Shown here piece after piece: positions 41,432 through 48,691 of a DNA stretch of 64,000 nt. This DNA is from VRUE01 sp963814915 (lineage in GTDB: Bacteria > Actinomycetota > Thermoleophilia > Solirubrobacterales > 70-9): the NCBI GenBank assembly GCA_963814915.1, contig CAWFEI010000005.1, forward strand, positions 765,210 through 829,209, read 5' to 3'. Within the stretch, counting starts at the first letter, position 1; every line of letters begins with the position of its first letter. The translations under genes and the position numbers were made by a program. The notes under the pieces were generated by a model. It was not told the origin of the DNA and made no database searches. It saw nothing but the letters and a program-made list of their open reading frames with translations.

Positions 41432-41449
41432 ATTGACGAGTCAGTCAAT
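41432..41449. promoter_or_regulatory. Putative fatty-acid regulon operator, site 2
   Basis: ATTGACGAGTCAGTCAAT, an ATTGAC/GTCAAT inverted repeat 17 nt before the thiolase start. It matches site 1 at 34272-34289 at 15 of 18 positions, pointing to a common regulator not encoded in the window. Confidence 0.6.
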
Positions 41450-41465
41450 GCTACTCCTCCGGTCC

Positions 41466-41504
41466 GTTCGCCTTTTGTCGGGTCCAATGCGACAAAAGGC
41501 GAAC
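41466..41504. repeat. Perfect 15-bp inverted repeat with 9-nt loop
   Basis: GTTCGCCTTTTGTCG at 41466-41480 and its exact complement at 41490-41504, loop GGTCCAATG, in the gap between the divergent thiolase and 3-hydroxyacyl-CoA dehydrogenase genes. No U-tract follows either arm, and neither gene ends here, so it is not an ordinary terminator. Confidence 0.75.
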
Positions 41505-41560
41505 ACTGCGCGTTTGCCGGAGGCCCATCGTGGTGAGCGACGTGATAGGAACCCGTCTCC

Positions 41561-42386
41561 ATGAGCGCAGGGATGGGATACGAAAGCCCCGGGATCGCCG
41601 GCAGCGGCGCAATCGCCACGGGATTAGCTGCTGTGGCCACGACGACGGCCGACACGATTCTGCTCGCGCGCAGCGAGGCTTCGGCCTGGCGCGCCGAGGA
41701 GAAAGTGGTCGCCGCCTGCGCCAAGATCGAGGGGGCCGAGCCCTCGCGGCTGCGGGTCACGACCGACCCCAAGGATCTGGCCGACTGCGATGTGGTCGTC
41801 GAGGCGGTGGTCGAGGAGGTCGGGCCGAAGGGCGAGGTGCTGAGCGCCGTCGCCCAGGCCTGTCCCGAACGCCGACCTGGCCACAACGACTTCCTCGCTG
41901 AGCATCGGCGAGATCGCCAAGGAGGCGAGCATCTCCGGCCGCCTCTTCGGCCTGCACGTCTTCAACCCCGTGCCGCGGATGAAGCTGGTCGAGGTCTGCT
42001 TCCCCGACAGCGGCGAGCAGACCCGCGAGAAGGCGCTCGCCTGGTGCGCGGCGCTGGGCAAGACCGCGGTCGAGGTCCCCGACCAGGCCGGCTTCGTCGT
42101 CAACCGCCTGCTCTTCCCCTACCTCTTCGAAGCCGTGCGGATGATCGAGCGAACCGGCATGGAGGCCGGCGAGGTCGACACCTGCATGAAGCTCGGCGCC
42201 GGCCACCCGATGGGCCCGCTGGCGCTGCTCGACTTCGTCGGGCTCGACGTCTCCAAGGCGATCGGCGACGCGCTCTACGCCGAGAACGGCGAGGACGCCA
42301 GCAATCCGCCCGGCCTGATGGTCGAGATGGTCGGCGAGGGCAAGCTGGGCCGCAAGTCCGGCTCGGGTTTTTACTCCTACGACTGA
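41561..42386 (+). pseudogene. 3-hydroxyacyl-CoA dehydrogenase, single frameshift
   Basis: About 275 residues. The Rossmann N-terminus (GIAGSGAIATGLAAVA, about 11-26, then DTILLARSEAS) and DCDVVVEAVVEEV are in one frame up to CPE near 41867; one base off, the chain continues NADLATTTSSLSIGEIAKEA, with the family signature GLHVFNPVPRMKLVEV, then FVVNRLLFPYLFEAVRM and GAGHPMGPLALLDFVGLD in the C-terminal domain. It oxidises 3-hydroxyacyl-CoA with NAD in beta-oxidation and fits the adjacent thiolase and dehydrogenases. ATG start at 41561. It is divergent from the thiolase gene, with the hairpin and operator between them. Confidence 0.85.
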
Positions 42387-42405
42387 GGCCGACAGGCGCT
42401 GCCGG

Positions 42406-42633
42406 TCAGCGCCTCCCGGCGCGATCCCAGATCACATCGGCTGAAGAACATCCTTGAGCCCGGGCGGCCGCTTCGATCTCCTCCCAGGGAAGCTCGGCTT
42501 CGGGGAGGTCGTCCCAGCGGGCCAGATCGAGTGCCTCGACCGACCCTTTGAGCGCCGGGCCGAGATGCTCCTCGGAGCGCAGCAACGCCCTCAGAACCTC
42601 AAGCTGCTTGTCACTCAAGCGCACAACCCACAT
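42406..42633 (-). CDS. Small hypothetical protein, 75 residues
   Basis: Not recognised. Predicted helical: VVRLSDKQLEVLRALLRSEE, then an acidic tail with WDDLPEAELPWEEIEAAARAQ ending in VIWDRAGRR. The first part resembles a small helix-turn-helix-like or tail domain without a clear family. A good ribosome binding site (GGAGG) lies 8 nt before the ATG, and TAACCT stands further upstream. Codon use is normal. Confidence 0.55.
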   Translation of the reverse strand: MWVVRLSDKQLEVLRALLRSEEHLGPALKGSVEALDLARWDDLPEAELPWEEIEAAARAQGCSSADVIWDRAGRR

Positions 42634-42677
42634 GCGATACCTCCAAGGTTAGGCGTGACGCGGGTTGCTCAGGAAAC

Positions 42678-43997
42678 CTAGGCCGCAGGCCGGACGGAAT
42701 CGCCGCCGCCGTGGCCGCCGGAGCTGATCCGCACCGCCTCGACGCGGTTCTCCCGCACCGACTCGACCCGGATCGTGTAGCCGTTGGAGACGATCGTGTC
42801 GCCGCGCTTGGGCAGCCTGCCCAGCTCGCCGAAGACGTAGCCGCCGATCGAGTTGTACGCGTCGGTGTCGACCGGCAGCTCGATCCCGCGGTCGGCGAGG
42901 TCGCCGAGCGAGACGTGGCCGCGGACGAACCACTCGCCGCCGGCAAGCTGGCGCAGCGCCGCCGCGCGCGGGTCGGTCTCGTCCTCGATCTCGCCGACGA
43001 CCTCCTCGAGGATGTCCTCGACGGTGACGATCCCGACCGTGCGGCCGTACTCGTCGACGACGACCGAGAGCGAGGTCCGCTGCACCTGCAGGTCGTGGAG
43101 GAGATCGTCGAGCGGGCGGGTCTCGGGGACGATCACGGCCTCGCGCACGACCGGCTCGATCTTCGCCTCCGGCCCATCGCTCATGTGGATGCGGGCGAGG
43201 CTGTTGTTGTGGACGATGCCCTTCACCCGGTCGGGGTTGTCTTCCTCGATCACGACGAGGCGCGTGTGGCCCGAGGTGACGCAGCGGCGCAGCGCCGTCT
43301 CCGCCGTCTCGGACGAGTCGACGGTGACCACCGCGGGGATCGGCGTCATCACCTCGCGGGCCTGCTGCTCGTGCAGGTGGAAGACGCCGCCGAGCATCCC
43401 GGCCTCGCCGGGGTCGAGCGTCCCCCCCACCCGCGAGCTGTCGATGATCTGCTTGAGGTCCTCGGCGGTGTGCTTCTGCTCGATGTCGGTCGGGTCGACT
43501 CCGAAGAGCCGGACGATCGCGTTGGAGATCGCGCTGAGGCCCATCGTGAACGGCGCGGTGATCATCCGGAACCAGTCGAGCGGGCGGGCGACCCGGCGGG
43601 CCGTGCTCTCGGCCTGGTTGATCGCCAGCATCTTCGGCACCTGCTCGCCGATGCTGATGTGGAGCGCGGTGACGAGCGTGAAGGCGATCGCGACCGAGAG
43701 CGCCACCGCGGCTCCGTGGGAGAGGCCGCCGAAGGCCGGCTCCAGCAGCTTCGCCAGCGAGGGCTCGCCGAGGAAGCCGATCCCGATCGACGCCATCGTG
43801 ATCCCGATCTGGCAGGCGGAGAGCGATTCGGCGATCTTGTCGAGCTGATTGATGACCGCGTCGGCGCCGCTTTCGCCTTCTTCGGCGAGCTGTTCGATCT
43901 TGCCGCGCCGACTGCGCACGAGCGCGAACTCGGCCGCGACGAAGAAGCCGTTGATTGCGACCAGCAGGAGCAGGAGGATGAGCAGGAGGACGCTCAC
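42678..43997 (-). CDS. CNNM/CorC (HlyC-CorC) family transmembrane protein
   Basis: 439 residues. The DUF21/CNNM membrane domain covers about 1-190 (LLLILLLLLVAINGFFVAAEF, GITMASIGIGFLGEPSLAKLL, HISIGEQVPKMLAI). Two CBS domains follow (REVMTPIPAVVTVDSSETAE; TRPLDDLLHDLQVQRTSLSV with DEYGRTVGIVTVEDILEEVVG), then a C-terminal CorC_HlyC domain (YNSIGGYVFGELGRLPKRGD). Such proteins act in Mg2+/Co2+ efflux or tolerance. GTG 43997 is the start because VSVLLLILL begins the first membrane segment; the open frame before it is not protein-like. Confidence 0.9.
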   Translation of the reverse strand: MSVLLLILLLLLVAINGFFVAAEFALVRSRRGKIEQLAEEGESGADAVINQLDKIAESLSACQIGITMASIGIGFLGEPSLAKLLEPAFGGLSHGAAVALSVAIAFTLVTALHISIGEQVPKMLAINQAESTARRVARPLDWFRMITAPFTMGLSAISNAIVRLFGVDPTDIEQKHTAEDLKQIIDSSRVGGTLDPGEAGMLGGVFHLHEQQAREVMTPIPAVVTVDSSETAETALRRCVTSGHTRLVVIEEDNPDRVKGIVHNNSLARIHMSDGPEAKIEPVVREAVIVPETRPLDDLLHDLQVQRTSLSVVVDEYGRTVGIVTVEDILEEVVGEIEDETDPRAAALRQLAGGEWFVRGHVSLGDLADRGIELPVDTDAYNSIGGYVFGELGRLPKRGDTIVSNGYTIRVESVRENRVEAVRISSGGHGGGDSVRPAA

Positions 43998-44027
43998 CGG
44001 CCCGAGACTGCCATATTGATCCCCCGA

Positions 44028-44927
44028 ATGCGCATCGCCAGCCTCGTCCCATCCGCAACCGAGATGCTCTTCTGCCTCGGTCTCGGCGACAGCGTCGTCG
44101 CCGTCACCCATGAGTGCGACTTCCCGCCGCAGGCGCGCTCGCTGCCCCACCTGACCCGCACCGTGATCGAGCAGGGCCTCGATGCGGGCCAGATCGACAC
44201 CGCCGTCAAGCAGACGGTGGGCGAAGGAAAGGCGCTATACGAGCTCGACGAGGACCGGCTGGCCGAGCTCGCACCGGACCTGATCGTCACCCAGGCGATC
44301 TGCGACGTCTGCGCCGTCTCCTACGAGGACGTGGTCGCGGTCGCTTCGCGGCTGCCGAGCAGGCCCAAGGTCCTGCAGCAGGACCCGAGCACCCTCGGCG
44401 AGATGCTGGAGGACGTGATCCGCCTCGGCGAGGCGACCGAGCTCGCCTCGGAGGCACACTTGGTTCGGGGCGAGCTGGAGGGCCGGCTGGCGACCGTCCG
44501 CGCCGCCGTATCCGGCGCCGGGCAGCCCCGCGTCATCGCCCTCGAGTGGCTCGACCCGCCCTTCGTCGGCGGCCACTGGATCCCCGAGATGATCTCGATC
44601 GCCGGCGGCGAGGACGTCGCCGGGCCACCCGGCCTGAAGTCGCCGGAAGTCGCCTGGGGGGCCCTCTCGGGGCTCGACCCCGACGTGGTCATCGCGATGC
44701 CCTGCGGCTGGTACGTCAGCGAATCGCACGCCCAGGCCGTCGCCCACTGGGACCGGATCGCCAAGCTCGGCGCCGGCCGCGTCTACGCGGTCGATGCCGC
44801 CTCGACCTTCTCCCGCCCGGGCCCGCGCCTGGTCGACGGGGTCGAGCTGCTCGGCCACATCCTCCACCCGGATCTGGTCGACCCGCCCGGCAACATCGGC
44901 TTCGCCGAGGTCAGAAACCCGGGCTGA
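44028..44927 (+). CDS. BtuF-like cobalamin/iron-siderophore binding protein without signal peptide
   Basis: 299 residues. The periplasmic-binding-protein type III fold is clear from MRIASLVPSATEMLFCLGLG, VVAVTHECDFP, LAPDLIVTQAICDVCAVS (about 84-101) and the C-terminal GAGRVYAVDAASTFSRPGPRLVDGV. Unlike transport BtuF there is no signal peptide or lipobox, so it is predicted to be cytosolic, a type common in actinobacteria and often annotated cobalamin-binding protein. No ABC permease or ATPase and no cobalamin riboswitch are adjacent. It is divergent from the CNNM gene. Confidence 0.85.
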   Translation: MRIASLVPSATEMLFCLGLGDSVVAVTHECDFPPQARSLPHLTRTVIEQGLDAGQIDTAVKQTVGEGKALYELDEDRLAELAPDLIVTQAICDVCAVSYEDVVAVASRLPSRPKVLQQDPSTLGEMLEDVIRLGEATELASEAHLVRGELEGRLATVRAAVSGAGQPRVIALEWLDPPFVGGHWIPEMISIAGGEDVAGPPGLKSPEVAWGALSGLDPDVVIAMPCGWYVSESHAQAVAHWDRIAKLGAGRVYAVDAASTFSRPGPRLVDGVELLGHILHPDLVDPPGNIGFAEVRNPG

Positions 44928-44949
44928 CGGGCGCCGCCCGCTTCGCGGG

Positions 44950-45768
44950 CTACGCGACGGCGATCGCCGAGGCGATCGAGAAGAAGCCGATCGCCGCCAT
45001 CGCCAGCAGCTCCATCGCCTTGCTGCGCGTGCCGAGCATGCCGCGCTCGCCGGCGACGATCAGCAGCGCGCAGAGCACCCCGGCGACGAGGCCGCCGAGG
45101 TGGCCGCCGATGCTGATTTCGGGACGGCCGAAGGTGATCGCCAGGTTGAGCACGAGGATGATCCCGATCGAGGAGGCGAGCGCGTCGACGCCGCGGCTGC
45201 GGGCGATCACGAAGGTGGCGCCGAAGATGCCGAAGACGGCGCCCGAGGCCCCGATCGTCAGCGTGTCCGGGCTGAGCAGGGTCGCGCCGAAGGAGCCGGC
45301 GAACAGCGAGGCGAAGTAGAGCGCCACGAAGCGAGCGGTGCCGATCCCGGGCTCAAGCAGGCGGCCGAGGAAGAAGAGGGCGAACATGTTGAAGCCGATG
45401 TGGATCACGCTCGCGTGGAGGAATCCGCTGGTCAGCAGGCGGTACCACTCGCCTTCGGCGACCGATGGGCCGAAGAGGCCGAAGTCGAAGATCACCGAGC
45501 TGTTGGTCGGCGTCAGGCCGCCGCCGCCCGCGGCGACCTCGGCGAGGAAGGCGACGACGTTGAGGGCGATCAGGGCGTAGGTCGCAGGCGCGTCGGCGCG
45601 GCCCGGGGCAACGGCCCCCCTGGTTACCTTCGTCCGGTCGCGGGCGCACTCGGGGCAGCGCATCCCGACCGGCGTCGGCGTCATGCACTCCGGGCAGATC
45701 GGCCGCCCGCAGTTGGAGCAGGAGACGCCCGTCTCGCGGTTGGGATGTCGGTAACACGTCTGCGCCAT
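44950..45768 (-). CDS. Rhomboid family intramembrane serine protease with N-terminal zinc finger
   Basis: 272 residues. An N-terminal B-box-like zinc finger (Cys5 with His8, SCSNCGRPICPECM, RCPECARDR, to about 44) precedes six to seven membrane segments. The catalytic dyad is Ser175 (IGASGAVFG) and His223 (SIGGHLGGLVAG); the conserved HxxxN (HIGFNMFALFFLG) is at about 123-135. Rhomboids cut membrane-embedded substrates. Divergent from the DUF4383 gene, with overlapping -10 hexamers between them (TAGGCT 10 nt before its ATG). Confidence 0.93.
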   Translation of the reverse strand: MAQTCYRHPNRETGVSCSNCGRPICPECMTPTPVGMRCPECARDRTKVTRGAVAPGRADAPATYALIALNVVAFLAEVAAGGGGLTPTNSSVIFDFGLFGPSVAEGEWYRLLTSGFLHASVIHIGFNMFALFFLGRLLEPGIGTARFVALYFASLFAGSFGATLLSPDTLTIGASGAVFGIFGATFVIARSRGVDALASSIGIILVLNLAITFGRPEISIGGHLGGLVAGVLCALLIVAGERGMLGTRSKAMELLAMAAIGFFSIASAIAVA

Positions 45769-45778
45769 CGGGACGGGG

Positions 45779-45788
45779 AGCCTACAAT
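45779..45788. promoter_or_regulatory. Overlapping divergent -10 hexamers
   Basis: The decamer AGCCTACAAT holds TAGGCT (minus, rhomboid) and TACAAT (plus, DUF4383 gene) sharing two bases. Spacers to the start codons are 10 and 8 nt, so the two promoters cannot both be occupied at once. Confidence 0.55.
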
Positions 45789-45796
45789 CGCCGCCG

Positions 45797-46069
45797 ATGG
45801 AGCCCCCGAGCCCCGCCCGGCTGTTCGCGACCGTGGCCGGCGTGGCGCTGTTCGCCTACGGCATCGTCGGGTTCTTCTACGACTCCTCCTTCGCCCGCCC
45901 CGACGACCTGCGCGACGCCGTCGGGCTGGCCTCGGTGAACGGCTGGGCCAACAGCTTCCACCTGCTCACCGGGGCGCTCGGGCTGCTCCTCGCCGGCTTC
46001 GCCTCGCGCCGCTACGCGATCTGGCTGACCGCGCTGTACGTGGCCGTGGCCGTCTTCGGCTCGCTCTAG
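45797..46069 (+). CDS. DUF4383-type small membrane protein
   Basis: 90 residues with three hydrophobic segments (about 8-25, 52-68 and 73-90), consistent with the DUF4383 family of actinobacterial membrane proteins (conserved HLLTGALGLLLAG, about 55-67). Function unknown. ATG 45797 with TACAAT 8 nt upstream, leaderless-type. It ends 13 bases before the convergent gene at 46083. Confidence 0.75.
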   Translation: MEPPSPARLFATVAGVALFAYGIVGFFYDSSFARPDDLRDAVGLASVNGWANSFHLLTGALGLLLAGFASRRYAIWLTALYVAVAVFGSL

Positions 46070-46082
46070 ACGCGCCTGGCGC

Positions 46083-46424
46083 TCAGGGGCGCAGCCGGCC
46101 GGCGACCGAGCGCAGGCCGCCGCGCTGGCGGCCGCGGCGGCGCATCTCGACCAGGACCAGCGCCCCGGTGGCGAGGCCGCCCGCGCCGACGGCGACGACC
46201 GGGCGAACCCAGTTGCGCGGGTCGCGCAGCGAGCGCAGCTCACTGTCGGAGAGCTCTTCCGCCCAGTCGGAGAGCTCCTCGGCGGCGGCCTGGGTGACGG
46301 CGGAGAGGGTGTCCTCGAAGCGCCCCGAGAGCCGCTCGGGCGGCTCGATCGGGCGCAGCGCGTCGCCGAGCAGGCGCTCGACTTCCCAGGTGCTGCCGGA
46401 CAGGTTCTCGCTTGCCTCACTCAT
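46083..46424 (-). CDS. Small single-pass membrane protein downstream of the sigma factor
   Basis: 113 residues, not recognised. A soluble acidic N-terminal part (about 1-72; FEDTLSAVTQAAAEELSDWAEELSDSEL) is followed by one membrane segment (about 73-91, VRPVVAVGAGGLATGALVLV) and an Arg/Gly-rich tail. Its ATG lies within the sigma factor's last codons (8-nt overlap), so the two are co-translated. An anti-sigma role is a reasonable guess from position and topology, but no ZAS zinc motif (HxxxCxxC) is seen. Confidence 0.6.
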   Translation of the reverse strand: MSEASENLSGSTWEVERLLGDALRPIEPPERLSGRFEDTLSAVTQAAAEELSDWAEELSDSELRSLRDPRNWVRPVVAVGAGGLATGALVLVEMRRRGRQRGGLRSVAGRLRP

Positions 46425-46977
46425 CGCTCATCTCCTCCTCGAGCTGCTTGATCGCGCGATGGATCAGGACCTTGGTCGCGCCGTCGGTCCGCCCCAGGGC
46501 GCGGGCGATCTCGCGGTTGTCCATGCCGAGCGCGAAGCGCATGATCAGGGCATCCCGCCTGTCGCCGGCCAGGTTGTCGAGCTTGTCGATCACCTGGCGC
46601 AGCTCCTCGCGCCCCTCGGCGATCGCCTCGGTGCCGTGCCGCGCGGGAATCGGGTCGGCGAGTTCGAGCGGGGTCTGCGGCCGCCGCGAGCGGTCGCGGT
46701 AGAAGTTCAGCGCCAGGTTGTGGGCGATGCGGATCAGCCAGGGTCGCAGCGGCCGCCCGTCGGACTCGCGCCGCGCCCGGTCGAAGTGGCGGTATGCCTG
46801 CAGGAAGGCCTGCTCGGTCAGATCCTCCGCGTCGTGCTGGTTGCCGACCCGGTAGTAGGCGTAGGAGTACACGTCCTTGAGGTGGTCGCGGTAGAGCTCT
46901 TCGAACGCCCGATCGAGCTCGGCCTTGGCGGCCGGATCGAGCCCGGCCGGCTCGACGTTCTGCTTGGCGGCGCTCAC
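46417..46977 (-). CDS. ECF-type RNA polymerase sigma factor
   Basis: 186 residues. Region 2 (about 28-95: FEELYRDHLKDVYSYAYYRVG, AEDLTEQAFLQAYRHFDR, LRPWLIRIAHNLALNFYRDR) and region 4 (about 130-182: DALIMRFALGMDNREIARALG, KVLIHRAIKQLEEE) are complete, with no region 1 or 3. It would direct transcription of an extracytoplasmic-response regulon. TAGGCT stands 6 nt before its GTG, so it has its own promoter downstream of plsC-gpsA; it overlaps the small membrane protein gene that follows. Confidence 0.93.
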   Translation of the reverse strand: MSAAKQNVEPAGLDPAAKAELDRAFEELYRDHLKDVYSYAYYRVGNQHDAEDLTEQAFLQAYRHFDRARRESDGRPLRPWLIRIAHNLALNFYRDRSRRPQTPLELADPIPARHGTEAIAEGREELRQVIDKLDNLAGDRRDALIMRFALGMDNREIARALGRTDGATKVLIHRAIKQLEEEMSDE

Positions 46978-46983
46978 CGGCCC

Positions 46984-46989
46984 AGCCTA
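46984..46989 (-). promoter_or_regulatory. -10-like hexamer of the sigma factor gene
   Basis: TAGGCT on the minus strand, 6 nt before the GTG at 46977; it overlaps the end of the plsC-gpsA gene's 3' spacer. Confidence 0.5.
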
Positions 46990-46992
46990 ACC

Positions 46993-48660
46993 TCATGCGG
47001 CCGCCTTCCTCGAACGCTCGACCAGGCGCAAGCCGGCGACCCACTCCTCGGCGTCGATCTCGCCTCGGATCAGGGCCGCGAGGCCGTCGAGCGCCGCCGC
47101 CGGGCTGCCCCCGGCGGCGATCGCCTCGGCCAGCAGCGGCACCGCGTCCAGCCCCTCCGACGCCTGCCCGATCAGGTCCGGGATCTCCTTCGCCGGCGTG
47201 CCCTGGCCGAGCAACTCGCCGGCGCGGCGGTTGCGGCCGGAGGGAGCCAGGAGGGTGGCCGTCAGGTCGCCGACCCCGGCGAGGCCCGAGAAGGTCTCCA
47301 GCCCGGCGCCCTTGGAGAGCGCGAAATCGATGCACTCGCGCCAGACCTGGGCGGCGGCGATGCCCGCCGCGTTGAGCCCGAAGGGCTCGGTCGTCGCGGC
47401 GGCGAGGGCGGCGGCGTTCTTCGCCGCGCCCGCCATCTCGACACCGGTGACGTCGCGCGAACGCTCGCAGACGAGCCCGGCCCGGTCGAAGACCTCGCCG
47501 AGCTGTTCGCGCAGATCGCCGTCGCCGGAGCCGAGCACCAGCGCGGCCGAGCCGGAGACGGCCTCGCGAGCGTGCGCCGGGCCGCCGAGGCAGGCGACCG
47601 CGCGGGCGCGGATCCGTTCGCCGACGTACTCGGAGGGCAGCTGGCCGAGCGGCGCGATCAGGCCCTTGCTGAGCATCAGCACCGAGCAGCGGTCGCTGAT
47701 CCGGTCGGCGATCGCGCCCACCGCCTGCGGCAGCGAGCCGGAGGGAATCGCGAGGCAGACCAGGTCGAGCCCGGCCAGCTCGATCTCCGAGGCGGGCCGG
47801 ACGAGCAGCGAGTCGGGCAGCTCCACGCCCTCCAGGTAGCGGCCGTTCTCGCCCGCCTCGATCATCTCCGCGGCCTGCTCGGCGGTGCGGGCGCCGAGCT
47901 GGACCTCGAGCCCACCGCGGGCGAGCAGCACGGCGACCGCCGTGCCCCAGCTGCCGGCGCCGATCACCGCCGCGCGGCGCATCGGCGGCAGGCCGCCCAT
48001 CTCTTCCCACTGCAGCAGCACGTTGGGCCAGATCCGCGCCGTGACCGACTCGGCCAGCGGCGGCGAGGGCTCCTCGACCCGCGGGAAGGTCATCGCTTTG
48101 CCCAGCCGCACCCGCACCTGGCGCGGGCGGATGCGCCAGCCGCGGCGCACGTGCTCTGAGCCGTAGACCGCGGTGGGGACGACCGGGGCGCCGGTCTGCA
48201 GGGCGAGGCGGCCGACGCCGCGCCGCGGCGAGGCCAGGGTGCCGCGGCGGATGCGCGTGCCCTCGGGGAAGATGCAGACGGTGCCGCCGCGCTGGACCGC
48301 GAGCCGGGCCGTCTCCATCGCCATCGCGTCGGATTCGCCGCGGCGGATCGGGAAGGCGCCGAGCCGGGAGAGCAGCCAGCCCTGCCAGCGGCGCTCGAAC
48401 AGCTCGATCTTGGCGACGTAGTTCATCGGCCGCCGCCAGGGCAGCGCGGCGCCGATCGCGAAGGGGTCGAGGAAGCTGCGGTGGTTGGCGGCGACGATCA
48501 GGCCGCCGCTGACCTTGCCGTATTCGCGGCCGGTGCGGCCGAGGCGGAAGTAGAGGAGGAAGAACGGCGTCATGAAGACCCTGGCCAGCAGGTAGAGCGG
48601 CCAATTGACGCTGTGGGCGCGGGTGTAGTCGTGGTATTGCTGCAGACGCTCTTCGCTCAT
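46993..48660 (-). CDS. Fused 1-acylglycerol-3-phosphate acyltransferase and glycerol-3-phosphate dehydrogenase (PlsC-GpsA)
   Basis: 555 residues with two enzymes in one chain. Residues about 1-220 are a PlsC acyltransferase: NHRSFLD (NHxxxxD motif, about 59-65) and IFPEGTRIRRG (about 130-140). Residues about 227-555 are a GpsA dehydrogenase: VIGAGSWGTAVAVLLARGG (NAD site, about 231-249), LMLSKGL, GGPAHAREAV and GVEMAGAAKNAAALAAATTE, with the catalytic Lys in AAKN. One makes glycerol-3-phosphate from DHAP, the other acylates lysophosphatidic acid, so two early phospholipid steps are joined. The frame is continuous across the junction (PPMRRAAVIGAG). An ATG within the junction (Met at about 226) could also start a separate GpsA. 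Confidence 0.9.
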   Translation of the reverse strand: MSEERLQQYHDYTRAHSVNWPLYLLARVFMTPFFLLYFRLGRTGREYGKVSGGLIVAANHRSFLDPFAIGAALPWRRPMNYVAKIELFERRWQGWLLSRLGAFPIRRGESDAMAMETARLAVQRGGTVCIFPEGTRIRRGTLASPRRGVGRLALQTGAPVVPTAVYGSEHVRRGWRIRPRQVRVRLGKAMTFPRVEEPSPPLAESVTARIWPNVLLQWEEMGGLPPMRRAAVIGAGSWGTAVAVLLARGGLEVQLGARTAEQAAEMIEAGENGRYLEGVELPDSLLVRPASEIELAGLDLVCLAIPSGSLPQAVGAIADRISDRCSVLMLSKGLIAPLGQLPSEYVGERIRARAVACLGGPAHAREAVSGSAALVLGSGDGDLREQLGEVFDRAGLVCERSRDVTGVEMAGAAKNAAALAAATTEPFGLNAAGIAAAQVWRECIDFALSKGAGLETFSGLAGVGDLTATLLAPSGRNRRAGELLGQGTPAKEIPDLIGQASEGLDAVPLLAEAIAAGGSPAAALDGLAALIRGEIDAEEWVAGLRLVERSRKAAA

Positions 48661-48691
48661 CGAAGAGCGCTACACGGGGGCGGCGGAGCGG

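Noticed and set aside
43998..44027. Cobalamin riboswitch upstream of the BtuF-like gene
   Set aside because: Only 30 nt separate it from the divergent gene, far too short for the riboswitch, and no B12-box sequence is seen.
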